DNA of 64,000 bases from Paenibacillus xylanilyticus (GCF_013359935.1 NZ_JABMCB010000197.1:169123-233122); one strand, 5' to 3'. Positions 17,843 to 26,883 are shown, counted from the stretch's first letter. The notes: generated from the letters alone by a model not told the origin. Numbers and translations: made by a program.

Positions 17843-18501
17843 TTATATCCTACTCCCCAAACGGTCTCGATTCGGTTAGAGCAACCAAACTCCTTAAATT
17901 TGGAGCGAATTCGCCGGATATGCTCCGCCATCACACTGCTGTCACCTTCATTGTCCAAGCCCCATATCTTTTCGTATATGCGCTCCTTTTCGAACACCAT
18001 ACCTGGATGCATTGACAGCAGTTCAATAATAGCGAACTCTTTTTTGGCCAGAGGAATTCGCTCATCCCGGTAGTAGAGCTCCCGGGCCGTATAATCAATG
18101 ACCAGATCATCGTTAAACCTCACCGAGGATTTAGTCTGGATTCGCCGTTCCCTGCGCAAATGCGCTTCGACCCTGGCCCCCAGCTCATGAATGCTGAAAG
18201 GTTTCAGAATGTAGTCATCGCCTCCAGCCTGAAATCCGGCTATTTTATCAGCATCTTCGATTCGAGCCGTTAAAAATACAATCGGGCAAGAGACAAAGTC
18301 TCGGATTTGCTCGCATAATTGAAGACCGTTCTGCTCAGGCATGTTGATATCTAGCAAAACGAGATCGGGTTGTTGTTCCACTTTCCGTAGCGCCTCCCGG
18401 CTGTTCTTGGCCGTCATAACGGTATATCCATTGATTTCAAAATATTCGGTCAGCAGCTTGAGCAGATCCGCTTCATCGTCAACGATCAGTATTTTAGGCA
18501 T
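17827..18501 (-). CDS. OmpR/PhoB-type response regulator
   Basis: 224 residues from ATG 18501 (GGGAGAG upstream). The receiver domain begins PKILIVDDEADLL, with the phospho-acceptor Asp 51 in LVLLDINMP and conserved Lys 100 in YILKPFS. The C-terminal winged helix has the typical REL-x-RDERIPLAKKEFAIIELL and IYEKIWGLDN...HIRRIRSKF elements. It is predicted to control its own operon including the serine hydrolase. The longer in-frame start at 18561 would add residues without a site. Confidence 0.88.
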   Translation of the reverse strand: MPKILIVDDEADLLKLLTEYFEINGYTVMTAKNSREALRKVEQQPDLVLLDINMPEQNGLQLCEQIRDFVSCPIVFLTARIEDADKIAGFQAGGDDYILKPFSIHELGARVEAHLRRERRIQTKSSVRFNDDLVIDYTARELYYRDERIPLAKKEFAIIELLSMHPGMVFEKERIYEKIWGLDNEGDSSVMAEHIRRIRSKFKEFGCSNRIETVWGVGYKWPSL

Positions 18502-18612
18502 CCATGCTCTCTCCCGTATCCAGATATTTGAATTTAGCATAGCAAAAATGAGCTGGCTCATAAAGAAGGGAATCCAACAACATATTCATGGAGAAAATCC
18601 TGTTCAGCTAAA

Positions 18613-18645
18613 ATAGACCGCTCCCTAGTCAGGGAAACGGTCTAT
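18613..18645 (-). terminator. Terminator of the GH105-GH112 operon
   Basis: ATAGACCG / CGGTCTAT outer stem with an inner CCCT/AGGG stem, followed on the minus strand by TTTT. It begins 13 nt after the GH112 stop. Confidence 0.8.
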
Positions 18646-18657
18646 GAAGAAGATATT

Positions 18658-20838
18658 TTATGAGGACACCGATTTGTTTACACCAAGTTTGGTGATAACC
18701 GTATCATACGGGGCCAGTTCCAGCGTTTGTTTTCCATGCTCTGTATCGATCGTTGTTTCTTGCAGTTGGTCACTATTGTTGATGACAACCAATATGTTAC
18801 TTTCCGGATAGTAAGCACACTCGGTATACAGGTTATCCGGGATATACTTCGTTTCATCGTACTCGTTGCCTGCAAAACGAATCAGATTCAGCAGCAATCT
18901 GGTATTCTCCCAGTTGAATGCGAATGCAGGAAGATAGATTCCTTTTCCTTTGCCGAAGGCATGTGAAGACAGCGTAATGCGGCCATCCGTTTCGTGCAGT
19001 ACCTCAGCTGTTCCATCCGTGAGATAAATACCGTTCTTAGGCGTAATGCTGGCCTCATCCGGTACTAATCCATGCTTATCCTGAACCTCATAAGACCATC
19101 TTCCATGAACGACTCTGGAACCAGTATCCTCATCCACCCCAAGAACATGTGCCATTCTGAAAAAGTTGTCGTATCCCTCGATCGCCGAAGGCTGATTGAT
19201 GCCGATAAAGGTACCACCCTCATGCACCCATTGCGTCAGTAAATCCACACATTTGTGATCATTCCAGTGGTCTCCACCGCTCCATGCGGAACCGGCAGAA
19301 CCGGCATTGATCACGACATCGCAATCTTGCAGTACGCCCTGACGAATGTCTTCAAAATCAATGAACCGCACTTCAACCGGCAATCCGGATAAGGCTTCAT
19401 TGACATGAATCAAGTCATGCATATAGGTTTCATGGAAATGCCCGGACAACGTCCACGATCTCAGTTTGCCCCAGCTATGCAGAACAGCTGCCTTGGTCTT
19501 GATCTGATAAGGTTTGCCAGCCTGGTGCAGCTCTTTCATTTCCCTGAATTCATTCGCAATCTTCTCAATGTAATCCACAAAATCCGGGTAAGGCTCGACC
19601 AGGTGCAAATAACCGCCCAGTCCGATCCGGTCAATCGGCTCCCTGAGCAGGGCACGCCGGATATTAATCCAGTATTTCTTGGCATCCAGCGTTGGGTCGC
19701 CGCCCTCCTTGAAAGTAGGGAGGCCGCCTAAACCAACCGGGAACAGGTATGGGTGCAGCCGGATTTCATGCGTGTCCACGTCGATCCCCGAACACATCCT
19801 TGCCTCATACCCGGAGAATACGCATTTGATCATGCCATCGAATCCAAACTCTTGGAAACGGTCATTATAAGGTTCCATGCCGACCCAACTGTCATCGTAG
19901 AAGACATAGGCCAGCTTGTTATGTTTGTGTACAATATCAATCAGCTTTTTGCCGAATTCAATCACGAAATCATTGATGAATGCCATCCAGTCAAGCTTCC
20001 GCTGATCCGCAGGGATATGACTGACCTGATATTTCCCGCCATTCACGAAATCCTCAGCCGTGAGGGAATAGCCGACCTTTTTGGCAAACAGATCAAGTGC
20101 TCTTGAACTTACCGTAAAATCATATGAACCCCAGTCCGAGAACAGATGACGGTTCCGCTCACTGCTGCCCCAGATCCAGGCGAAATTATAGAACAGTGAA
20201 GTAAACCGGACAACGGTCGTTTCCTTGTGCTCCTGACACCAATTTTCCATCCAGTTCAGCAAGTATGCTTGAGTTTCTGGATAGATGGGATCAATCTGCA
20301 TCAGGTGTTCTTTGTCCCAGTCATTGGTCGTGTGGTTGTACATGGAGATCTCTTCCCATATCCGGTAAACCATGAAGCTGACGGTGTATTTATGCCACGG
20401 AACAATGCCGGTAATGACCACATTGCCGGATTCCCGCTCATAATTCCATTGTTCTCTCGGCACTTCTTTCCCCGTCGTCCGGTCATAGACCTGCCAATAC
20501 TTGAACGCTTCCCGGGAATCGTTAACCCGGAACTGTTCAGCGAAGAAATCCTCCATCAGGTAGATGGATAGGTAATCCTGCACGGCCACCTTGGGGTTCG
20601 TAATCAGGAAACACTGCTGCAGCTTATCCGTATTGCGGGAAGCCCACTCGTTGTGATCCCGGATAATACAGATCGTCGAATAAATACCGTAACCTGCATT
20701 GATAATCTCATCCGACAATTTGGTACCGTCACTGTCACGAATGACATCGGCACCCCACCGTTCAGCAAGTTCCAATGTCAGCGCCTCATAACCCGATTCT
20801 CCAGGAAGGGTAAAGGCTCCCGTTGATTTTTTGGACAC
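18658..20838 (-). CDS. GH112 phosphorylase, probably D-galactosyl-1,4-L-rhamnose phosphorylase
   Basis: 726 residues, full length for GH112. Starts at GTG 20838 with GGAGGAGATCCAC upstream. The fold opens with FTLPGESGYEALTLELAERWG, and the active-site strand VFYDDSWVGMEPYNDRF (Asp 315/316) aligns with the region of the acid catalyst Asp313 of Bifidobacterium lacto-N-biose phosphorylase. GH112 enzymes cleave galacto-N-biose/lacto-N-biose or D-galactosyl-beta-1,4-L-rhamnose with phosphate, giving galactose 1-phosphate. Its partner gene 12 nt upstream is a GH105 rhamnogalacturonyl hydrolase, which favours the galactosyl-rhamnose activity; that is inference. Cytoplasmic, no signal. Confidence 0.88.
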   Translation of the reverse strand: MSKKSTGAFTLPGESGYEALTLELAERWGADVIRDSDGTKLSDEIINAGYGIYSTICIIRDHNEWASRNTDKLQQCFLITNPKVAVQDYLSIYLMEDFFAEQFRVNDSREAFKYWQVYDRTTGKEVPREQWNYERESGNVVITGIVPWHKYTVSFMVYRIWEEISMYNHTTNDWDKEHLMQIDPIYPETQAYLLNWMENWCQEHKETTVVRFTSLFYNFAWIWGSSERNRHLFSDWGSYDFTVSSRALDLFAKKVGYSLTAEDFVNGGKYQVSHIPADQRKLDWMAFINDFVIEFGKKLIDIVHKHNKLAYVFYDDSWVGMEPYNDRFQEFGFDGMIKCVFSGYEARMCSGIDVDTHEIRLHPYLFPVGLGGLPTFKEGGDPTLDAKKYWINIRRALLREPIDRIGLGGYLHLVEPYPDFVDYIEKIANEFREMKELHQAGKPYQIKTKAAVLHSWGKLRSWTLSGHFHETYMHDLIHVNEALSGLPVEVRFIDFEDIRQGVLQDCDVVINAGSAGSAWSGGDHWNDHKCVDLLTQWVHEGGTFIGINQPSAIEGYDNFFRMAHVLGVDEDTGSRVVHGRWSYEVQDKHGLVPDEASITPKNGIYLTDGTAEVLHETDGRITLSSHAFGKGKGIYLPAFAFNWENTRLLLNLIRFAGNEYDETKYIPDNLYTECAYYPESNILVVINNSDQLQETTIDTEHGKQTLELAPYDTVITKLGVNKSVSS

Positions 20839-20850
20839 GTGGATCTCCTC

Positions 20851-21870
20851 CTATCTCAACATGTCGGACAGAAAAGCGAGTGCCAGGCCTTGACCCCAGC
20901 CCTGAATCCAGTCTTTGGGGATATTACGATATCCTTCACGATCCTTCATTACAGCCGTGCCGCCGGATACACCCAGTACGCGCCCGTCTTCAGTGATGTT
21001 TTTCAGAACGCCATCCAAAGCCTTTTGTACATATTTGGTATGCAGCGGATTGCCGTTATTGATCATAGCTGCCGCTATCCCGCAAGATGCCGATACTTCT
21101 TCATAGGACTCCTCGTCGTCCAAAACTGTCCGCCACAGGCCGTTCTCCGTCTGTACCAGCTTCAGTGCTGCCAGTTGATCCCGAAGCGAACACTCGACGT
21201 CCATGCATTGCGGATACAAATACCAGTCCTTCAATTGCGGTTTCACCTGTGACATCGTATAGGCGCCCCAGGCGTTCGCTCTGCCCCAGTAAAATCCGGA
21301 CATGTGGTCCTTGTTAACGTTGTTATAGCCGTGATACCAGAGACTCGTGCTCGGGTCCTGCAGGTATTTGATATGCCAGTAATACTGATTCAAGGCATCT
21401 TGAATCATGGCCTCATCTTTTAGTTTGCTGCCCACGCGCAGCAGGAAAAATGCAGCCATAAACAAGGTATCCGCCCAGGCTTGTTCCGGAAAATCATTGG
21501 CAACGGATACGGTATGCTGCAGCACGTTGTCTCCGAAGCGGAGCGCATGGTTCTGGAGATAGTCCACCTTGCTCAAGGCAATATCCCAATACTTCTGATC
21601 CCCTGTTTCTTCATACAAGGTAATCAGCATATGGCCCATGGCACAGGTGTTAACCGTCCAGCTTGGCAGACCGAGCTCAATGTACTCATCCGCCCACTGA
21701 ACCAGCCTGTCCAAAACCTCCTTGTTCCCCGTCGTTTGATAAGCTCTGGTTACACCATAATAGGCCACGCCGCAAGGCCAATCCCACGTTAGATCCATGG
21801 CCAGCGTTTTTTGGGTGACGATATCGATGACCTTTAAAATCTCTTCCCTGTCATATTTCACTTGAAGCAT
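20851..21870 (-). CDS. GH105 unsaturated rhamnogalacturonyl hydrolase
   Basis: 339 residues from ATG 21870, preceded by AGGAGAGGGGAATACC. An (alpha/alpha)6-barrel family: the motif FPEQAWADTLFMAAFFLLR includes the catalytic Asp (about 134, equivalent to Asp143 of B. subtilis YteR). GFYWGRANAWGAY and KDWIQGWGQGLALAFLS are the other conserved barrel segments. The enzyme removes the 4,5-unsaturated galacturonyl residue from rhamnogalacturonan I disaccharides after lyase action, releasing rhamnose, and works in the cytoplasm. It is first gene of a two-gene operon with GH112, divergent from an AraC regulator, with a cre site at its promoter. Confidence 0.88.
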   Translation of the reverse strand: MLQVKYDREEILKVIDIVTQKTLAMDLTWDWPCGVAYYGVTRAYQTTGNKEVLDRLVQWADEYIELGLPSWTVNTCAMGHMLITLYEETGDQKYWDIALSKVDYLQNHALRFGDNVLQHTVSVANDFPEQAWADTLFMAAFFLLRVGSKLKDEAMIQDALNQYYWHIKYLQDPSTSLWYHGYNNVNKDHMSGFYWGRANAWGAYTMSQVKPQLKDWYLYPQCMDVECSLRDQLAALKLVQTENGLWRTVLDDEESYEEVSASCGIAAAMINNGNPLHTKYVQKALDGVLKNITEDGRVLGVSGGTAVMKDREGYRNIPKDWIQGWGQGLALAFLSDMLR

Positions 21871-21931
21871 TGGTATTCCCCTCTCCTGCGCACACGCCCC
21901 CAAGTGCGCCCTGAGAGGTGTCCGTCCATTA

Positions 21932-21978
21932 TTGTAAACGCTTTACTTATCCCATTCTACGCAGTAAAATAGTGTCAA
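21932..21978 (-). promoter_or_regulatory. cre site and -35 of the GH105-GH112 promoter
   Basis: TTGTAAACGCTTTACT (21932-21947) fits the CcpA cre consensus almost perfectly. On the minus strand a perfect TTGACA -35 lies at 21973-21978; the -10 is less clear. The cre sits at or just past the transcription start, the position expected for catabolite repression. Confidence 0.7.
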
Positions 21979-22060
21979 TCTAAGCATATTCACAACAAAA
22001 CTGCGCAATTTCAACCATTTATGAATAATATCTAAGGTTTACACTAAGTCACTCCGCTGT

Positions 22061-22165
22061 CAGAACAATCTTCCGATCGCTGTTATCCCCAGATTTTTTT
22101 GATTCCTTTTCTATGGGAAAATCAGGTGATAAAGGCGAACACTCTGCTTCTCCAGATTTGTTCTG
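22061..22165. repeat. Structured intergenic repeat, copy 2 (short form)
   Basis: Same element as 5662-5811 but lacking the second hairpin. Outer stem CAGAACA-ATCT / AGAT-TGTTCTG; conserved block GCTGTTATCCCCAGATTTTT pairs with GAAAATCAGGTGATAA. It lies in the divergent region between the GH105 promoter and the AraC gene. Confidence 0.8.
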
Positions 22166-22261
22166 CCCTCTCCGTTACCGTTTAATTGTAGAATTTCATA
22201 GTTACCTTTACTGTAGTTTCTAATAAAAATGGACTCCAATTAACAAATAGGGGGATCGTAG

Positions 22262-23203
22262 ATGCCTAAAAAAAAGAAGCCTGTCATTGAATATCGCCAT
22301 TACAGCCTGCCCATTCACTTTCCTGTGCTGCTGTTAAGCGGTGAACGTTGGAAAATATCCGATATCAAGAGCGAACATCTTCATTTTCATAACCATCTGG
22401 AGATTGGCATCTGTTATTCGGATAGCGGCATCATGGAAATCAAGGGAGAATCCGTTCCCTTTCAGGCCGGCGATGTAACCTTCATTCCCAGATATCTTCC
22501 CCACACAACATACAGCACGCCTAATACAGCCAGCCTGTGGGCTTATATTTTCTTTTCGCCAGAGGACCTGTTTCAGCATTCATTGAAAAGTACATACCGT
22601 GACTTTGAGCCGAATTTATGGGCTGTGCAGGGAACGAACTGTGTGCTAAGCAAGGAGCAGCATCCCAAGGTGTATACCCTTGCCACATCGATCGTTGAGG
22701 AGTTGAAACAACAGAACCCCTACTACCAGGAAAGTGCCTATGGCCTGATGCTGTCCCTGTATATCGAACTCCTGCGGATTCATTCCAGGAATCAGCCCCT
22801 GGCAGAACAGGGTCAAGACCATAGTCTGAAAGGCGATCTTGTTATTTCACCGGTGCTGGAGTACATCACCAAAAATTATATGACCCCCATTACCATCGCT
22901 TTTTTGGCCGATCTATGCCACTTGAGTACAACACATTTCCGCAGAAAATTTCATGAAATTATGGGTACGACGCCTCTCGATTTTATCAACAGCACCCGGA
23001 TTGAAGAGGCCTGCAAGCAGTTGAAAAGCACGGACAACTCCATTCTATCGATCTCTGAGCAAGTTGGTTTCCACTCCATTTCCAGCTTCAATCGCTGCTT
23101 CTCCAAGCTGATGGGGAAGTCGCCCAAAGCATGGCGCAAAGGCGCACAATCCGAAGTGCAATCCGCGAAAGCGTCCATATTGGAGTTTACGGGGTGGGTG
23201 TAA
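22262..23203 (+). CDS. AraC-family regulator with N-terminal cupin
   Basis: 313 residues from ATG 22262 (GGGGG site). The N-terminal half is a sugar-sensing cupin (HLHFHNHLEIGICYSDSG, then FQAGDVTFIPRYLPHTT). The C-terminal 100 residues form two helix-turn-helix units (IAFLADLCHLSTTHFRRKFHE; ILSISEQVGFHSISSFNRCF). It is divergent from the GH105-GH112 operon and is the obvious candidate for its substrate-dependent activator. A terminator follows at once. Confidence 0.85.
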   Translation: MPKKKKPVIEYRHYSLPIHFPVLLLSGERWKISDIKSEHLHFHNHLEIGICYSDSGIMEIKGESVPFQAGDVTFIPRYLPHTTYSTPNTASLWAYIFFSPEDLFQHSLKSTYRDFEPNLWAVQGTNCVLSKEQHPKVYTLATSIVEELKQQNPYYQESAYGLMLSLYIELLRIHSRNQPLAEQGQDHSLKGDLVISPVLEYITKNYMTPITIAFLADLCHLSTTHFRRKFHEIMGTTPLDFINSTRIEEACKQLKSTDNSILSISEQVGFHSISSFNRCFSKLMGKSPKAWRKGAQSEVQSAKASILEFTGWV

Positions 23204-23264
23204 TTACTAAACAGAAGGCGGCTGGTATCCTCCTCTAAATGGGTAAACTCCAGTTCCCTAATGT

Positions 23265-23293
23265 AAAAAACGCAACCCCGAAAGGTTGCGTTA
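23265..23293. terminator. Bidirectional terminator, AraC / monooxygenase genes
   Basis: AACGCAACC / GGTTGCGTT with a 6-nt loop and A/T flanks, between convergent genes. Confidence 0.8.
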
Positions 23294-23304
23294 ATGTTCA
23301 TCCC

Positions 23305-24663
23305 TTACACGTTCTCTCCAGTGTTCGCGCCGGTTAATGCCTTTTCGCGTGTTTTTACCGCAGGCACAGATAACCCCAGATTCCCTCGAAGGGTGCTGCT
23401 TTCATATTCTGTACGGAATAAGCCCCTCCGCTGTAATTCCGGTATCACCAATTCAATGATATCATTAAAACCCTCCGGGAAATGCGGTGGCATAATATTA
23501 AAGCCATCTGCACCTTCATTCAAGAACCATTCTTCCAATTGATCCGCGATTTGTTCCGGGGTGCCGACAATTTCCCGATGGCCGCGCGCTCCTGCAATTC
23601 GTTCATAGATTGCACGTATCGATTGCAGATTCTCCCGTTTCGCAATTTCGCGAATGATATTGTAGCGGATTCGCGGATTCGTCTCATCTTCAATGGAGCT
23701 CGCTTCCGGCAGTGGTTCATCGACATCATACCCCGACAGATCAATATTGGTAAAAGCGGACAAATACGCCAATCCTACTTCAGGCAATATATAGCTGTTT
23801 AATTGCTGCTGTTTCAATAAGGCTTCTGCCTCTGTTTTGGCAACCGTAATAAACACACCAGGCATGATTTTCAGGTCATCCGGTTTACGCCCGTATTTAG
23901 CCAGTCGCCCTTTAACATCCCGATAAAAGACTTGTGCCTCTTCAAGGGTTTGCCATGCTGTAAAAATAACTTCCGCCGTCTTCGCTGCTAACTCTTTTCC
24001 TGATTCAGAAGATCCGGCCTGAACAATCACGGGATGTCCTTGCGGTGTTGTCGGGGAATCAAGCGAGCCCTGCACCTTAAACCAGGCACCCTCATGGTTA
24101 ACGGGATGTACCTTCTCTACATCTAAATACCGTCCTTTTTCCTTGTCGATGACAAGCGCCTCATCTTCTATGGACAACCAGAGTTGTTTGACAACGTCCA
24201 CGAATTCCTCGGCGCGTTCATAACGGAGTGCATGCTGCAAATGCTTATCCTTACCAAACAGGAGAGCTTCTCCATCGTTGGCGGATGTGACTACATTCCA
24301 GGCGGCACGTCCTTTGGACAGATGATCAATGGCTGCGAATTTACGCGCCACATGGTAAGGGTCGTTATAGGTCGTCGTCAACGTGGCCGTTAATCCAATA
24401 TGTTTCGTCACCGCTGCAAGTGCTGAAATAATAATAACGGGGTCCAGCTTCAATGAGGATTGTGCATTCCCGGAAAGCCTCTGACCCAATACATCGGCAA
24501 AAAACACCATATCGAATTTGCCACGTTCAGCCGTCTGTGCAATTTCCGTTAAATAGTCCAAATCAAATGCGCGACCTGCACCTGAAGAAGGGTGACGCCA
24601 GCTTGCGACATGATGGCCGGGCAGATTAATGAAAGCTCCCAATTTCATTTGTTTTCTTGTCAT
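23305..24663 (-). CDS. NtaA/SnaA/DszA-type FMN-dependent monooxygenase
   Basis: 452 residues from ATG 24663 (GGGAG 8 nt upstream). The family start MKLGAFINLPGHHVASWRHP is seen, then the flavin-binding barrel: VFFADVLGQRLSG, GRAAWNVVTSANDGEA, HPVIVQAGSSESGKELAAKTAEVIFTA and FNIMPPHFPEGF. Class C flavin monooxygenases use FMNH2 from a partner reductase to oxidise sulfonates, sulfones, nitrilotriacetate and similar compounds. It lies at the end of a sulfonate-type ABC transporter set, so release of sulfite from an organosulfur compound is likely. No reductase gene is adjacent. A repeat element separates it from the transporter genes. Confidence 0.85.
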   Translation of the reverse strand: MTRKQMKLGAFINLPGHHVASWRHPSSGAGRAFDLDYLTEIAQTAERGKFDMVFFADVLGQRLSGNAQSSLKLDPVIIISALAAVTKHIGLTATLTTTYNDPYHVARKFAAIDHLSKGRAAWNVVTSANDGEALLFGKDKHLQHALRYERAEEFVDVVKQLWLSIEDEALVIDKEKGRYLDVEKVHPVNHEGAWFKVQGSLDSPTTPQGHPVIVQAGSSESGKELAAKTAEVIFTAWQTLEEAQVFYRDVKGRLAKYGRKPDDLKIMPGVFITVAKTEAEALLKQQQLNSYILPEVGLAYLSAFTNIDLSGYDVDEPLPEASSIEDETNPRIRYNIIREIAKRENLQSIRAIYERIAGARGHREIVGTPEQIADQLEEWFLNEGADGFNIMPPHFPEGFNDIIELVIPELQRRGLFRTEYESSTLRGNLGLSVPAVKTREKALTGANTGENV

Positions 24664-24742
24664 ACGAACCACTCCCTTATCTCATATTAAAAACTAATCT
24701 ATATAAACCGAACTACTCAATCACACAAGGACACTGCAAGTA

Positions 24743-24888
24743 CAGTACCATCTTCCGATCGCTGTTATCCCCAGATTTTTTGGTTCCCCTTTTCTAAGGG
24801 GAAAATCCGGTGATAAGCCTATGCTTCCGATGCAGCTTTCATTCAGAAAGCTTTCAGGCGAGCGCTTCGCTTCTCCAGATTGGTACTG
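24743..24888. repeat. Structured intergenic repeat, copy 3
   Basis: Outer stem CAGTACC-ATCT / AGAT-GGTACTG: relative to copy 2 both arms change together, so pairing is kept. The inner block GCTGTTATCCCCAGATTTTT pairs with GAAAATCCGGTGATAAGC, capped by CCCC/GGGG. A second hairpin GCTTTC/GAAAGC and GCGAGCGCTTCGC follow. It lies inside the sulfonate operon, between the binding-protein and monooxygenase genes. Confidence 0.85.
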
Positions 24889-24932
24889 CCTTTCCGTTAA
24901 CGTGTGTATGTTTTTGCGGTTTATATAAAAGA

Positions 24933-25940
24933 TTATTTAGCAAATGGATTATACTCGTTCGTATATAAATCTTCCGGTTTTAATTGACCTTCTTTTAGCT
25001 CGCCATTATTCACAAGCCAATCGATCCAAACCCCATATTCCGATGGAGTAATCACGCCCCCCTTTTCCGAAATGCCCGTACTCTTCCAATATTTCAGATT
25101 TTCTGTCGTTTCCTTTCGTTCACGCTTATTTACAATGTCCTCAAACCGCTTGATGACTTCTTCCCTGGGTGTGGTTTGGGCCCAATCAATGGCTTTCGCA
25201 ACCCCGTCTACAAATTGCTTCACCGTGTTCGGATTCTCCCGGATATACGCTTCACTGAAGAAATAATCGCCCGCAGTAAACTCCGTTCCAAACACATCGA
25301 TATCTCTAAAAATTTCAGTGATCCCGCCTGTTGCCAAAGCCCTGTCCCGGCCGATTCCGCTTAGTAACACTACATCAATCTGTTGATTACGCAGAACCTG
25401 CTCCGCGCTCGAACTCGGAACCGTCACCAAAGTGACCTGTTCGATTTCTTTCTCAGTCAGGTTGCCTTGTCGTAAATAGTCTTTGAGCACAAACTCCAGA
25501 TGGGCACCGAGAATATTCACCCCTACCTTTTTCCCGATAAAGTCTTTAGCGGACTTGATTGGCGCCCCTTCGAGTGCATATGCTCCGATGTACGTATGTT
25601 CATCACTGCCGTATGAACCGATGACGGATTTTATTTTCACGTTTTGGGAGTAGGATTTGATAATGGCCCCATTAAATGCTGAACCAAAGTCAATTTGTTT
25701 TGTCGCGGTTAATTGAATACTTTCCGGTCCCCCAACACTGTCCCCTATAGATTCCAACTTCAAATCCCCTAAATAACCCAAATCCGCAGCCAGTTCCGGA
25801 AAAGAAACACTTCCAGGTGAAGACTGATATTGCAGGATTTGATCTTCACCGCTTTTCGCGGAGGTCTTGGGATATGAGCAGCCTGATAAAACACCACCTA
25901 CCAAGCCTACAAGTACAAGGATTCCTAATGTTCGCTTCAT
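24933..25940 (-). CDS. Sulfonate/nitrate/taurine-type ABC substrate-binding lipoprotein
   Basis: 335 residues beginning MKRTLGILVLVGLVGGVLSGC (lipobox LSGC, Cys 21), with GGAGGAG before the ATG. A periplasmic-binding-like fold of the SsuA/NrtA type: LQYQSSPGSVSFPELAADLG, then TKQIDFGSAFNGAIIKSY, FIGKKVGVNILGAHLEFVLKDYL and SSSAEQVLRNQQIDVV. It would capture an organosulfur compound outside the membrane and pass it to the permease at 26038. Third gene of the transporter unit (ATPase, permease, binding protein). Confidence 0.83.
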   Translation of the reverse strand: MKRTLGILVLVGLVGGVLSGCSYPKTSAKSGEDQILQYQSSPGSVSFPELAADLGYLGDLKLESIGDSVGGPESIQLTATKQIDFGSAFNGAIIKSYSQNVKIKSVIGSYGSDEHTYIGAYALEGAPIKSAKDFIGKKVGVNILGAHLEFVLKDYLRQGNLTEKEIEQVTLVTVPSSSAEQVLRNQQIDVVLLSGIGRDRALATGGITEIFRDIDVFGTEFTAGDYFFSEAYIRENPNTVKQFVDGVAKAIDWAQTTPREEVIKRFEDIVNKRERKETTENLKYWKSTGISEKGGVITPSEYGVWIDWLVNNGELKEGQLKPEDLYTNEYNPFAK

Positions 25941-26037
25941 CTCGTTTCTCCTCCTCCAAACGATTTCTTTCCATAACTCATTAATTACATCGATTTAGTA
26001 AGAATTAGCCTTAAAAAAAATCAATTCATAATCCGTA

Positions 26038-26793
26038 CTATTCATTCACTTGCTGCTTCCATTTGGAAAATTTACGTTCAAGCATACTCAAGCCTTGGTT
26101 GATGATTAAGCCCAGCAAGGCAATGGTTAATATGCCAGCATACATTTGCGGGATCTGAAAGTTATATTGGGAATACGTAATCAGATAACCCAAGCCTTCT
26201 TTGGCTCCTACCATTTCTGCAGCAATTAACACTAATATCGCCCCTGTGCCTGCCATGCGAATACCGGTAAAAATGGTTGGTACGGATGCTGGTAGGATCA
26301 CCTTCAGGAATAATGTAAACGACTTAATATTCATGGATCTTGCTGCTTTAATAAGTAAGGGATCCACGTTACCAACAGCAGCAATCGTATTCAGAAGAAT
26401 GGGCCATGTGCAGGCAAACAGGACGATGGCGATCTTGGATGTTTCCCCGATTCCGAGCAGCAGCATGAATACCGGAAGCAATGCTAATGCGGCAGTATTT
26501 CGAAACAGTTCCAACACGGGATTTAACAACTGTCTGGCTAATGGATACCAGCCAATCAGTAACCCTAACGGGATCGCAATAATTAAGGCTAAGGCGAATC
26601 CACTGAATGAACGAATGATGCTCGCCAGAAAGTGAGTGAAAAGTTCGCCTGAAATGATCAAACTCCACAACGCCCTGATGACTTCGGAAAAGGCAGGGAA
26701 AAATGCTGCATCTACCAAGCCCGTCCTTGGTGCAATTTCCCATAGCAAGATCAATGCAATTAACACGACAGACTGTTTGAACAACTTAAGCAC
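26038..26793 (-). CDS. ssuC: ABC transporter permease, SsuC type
   Basis: 251 residues with six membrane helices and the EAA loop IMNIKSFTLFLKVILPASVPTIFTG, typical of SsuC/TauC permeases. The coordinate end given is a GTG at 26793, but the start is doubtful: no ribosome binding site lies near it. The same frame continues 25 codons upstream, without a stop, to ATT 26868 or ATC 26862, just behind AAAGGAG. The added residues (ISIENVKTARSTLQLGKR) look coding. Either a non-canonical start is used, or an ATG was lost. It forms the transport channel for the SsuA-like and SsuB-like neighbours. Confidence 0.83.
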   Translation of the reverse strand: MLKLFKQSVVLIALILLWEIAPRTGLVDAAFFPAFSEVIRALWSLIISGELFTHFLASIIRSFSGFALALIIAIPLGLLIGWYPLARQLLNPVLELFRNTAALALLPVFMLLLGIGETSKIAIVLFACTWPILLNTIAAVGNVDPLLIKAARSMNIKSFTLFLKVILPASVPTIFTGIRMAGTGAILVLIAAEMVGAKEGLGYLITYSQYNFQIPQMYAGILTIALLGLIINQGLSMLERKFSKWKQQVNE

Positions 26794-26883
26794 ACCGGAA
26801 AAGGCAACAGGGCTTCGTTTACCAAGCTGTAGGGTTGAACGAGCCGTTTTTACGTTTTCGATAGAAATACACTCCTTTATCCA

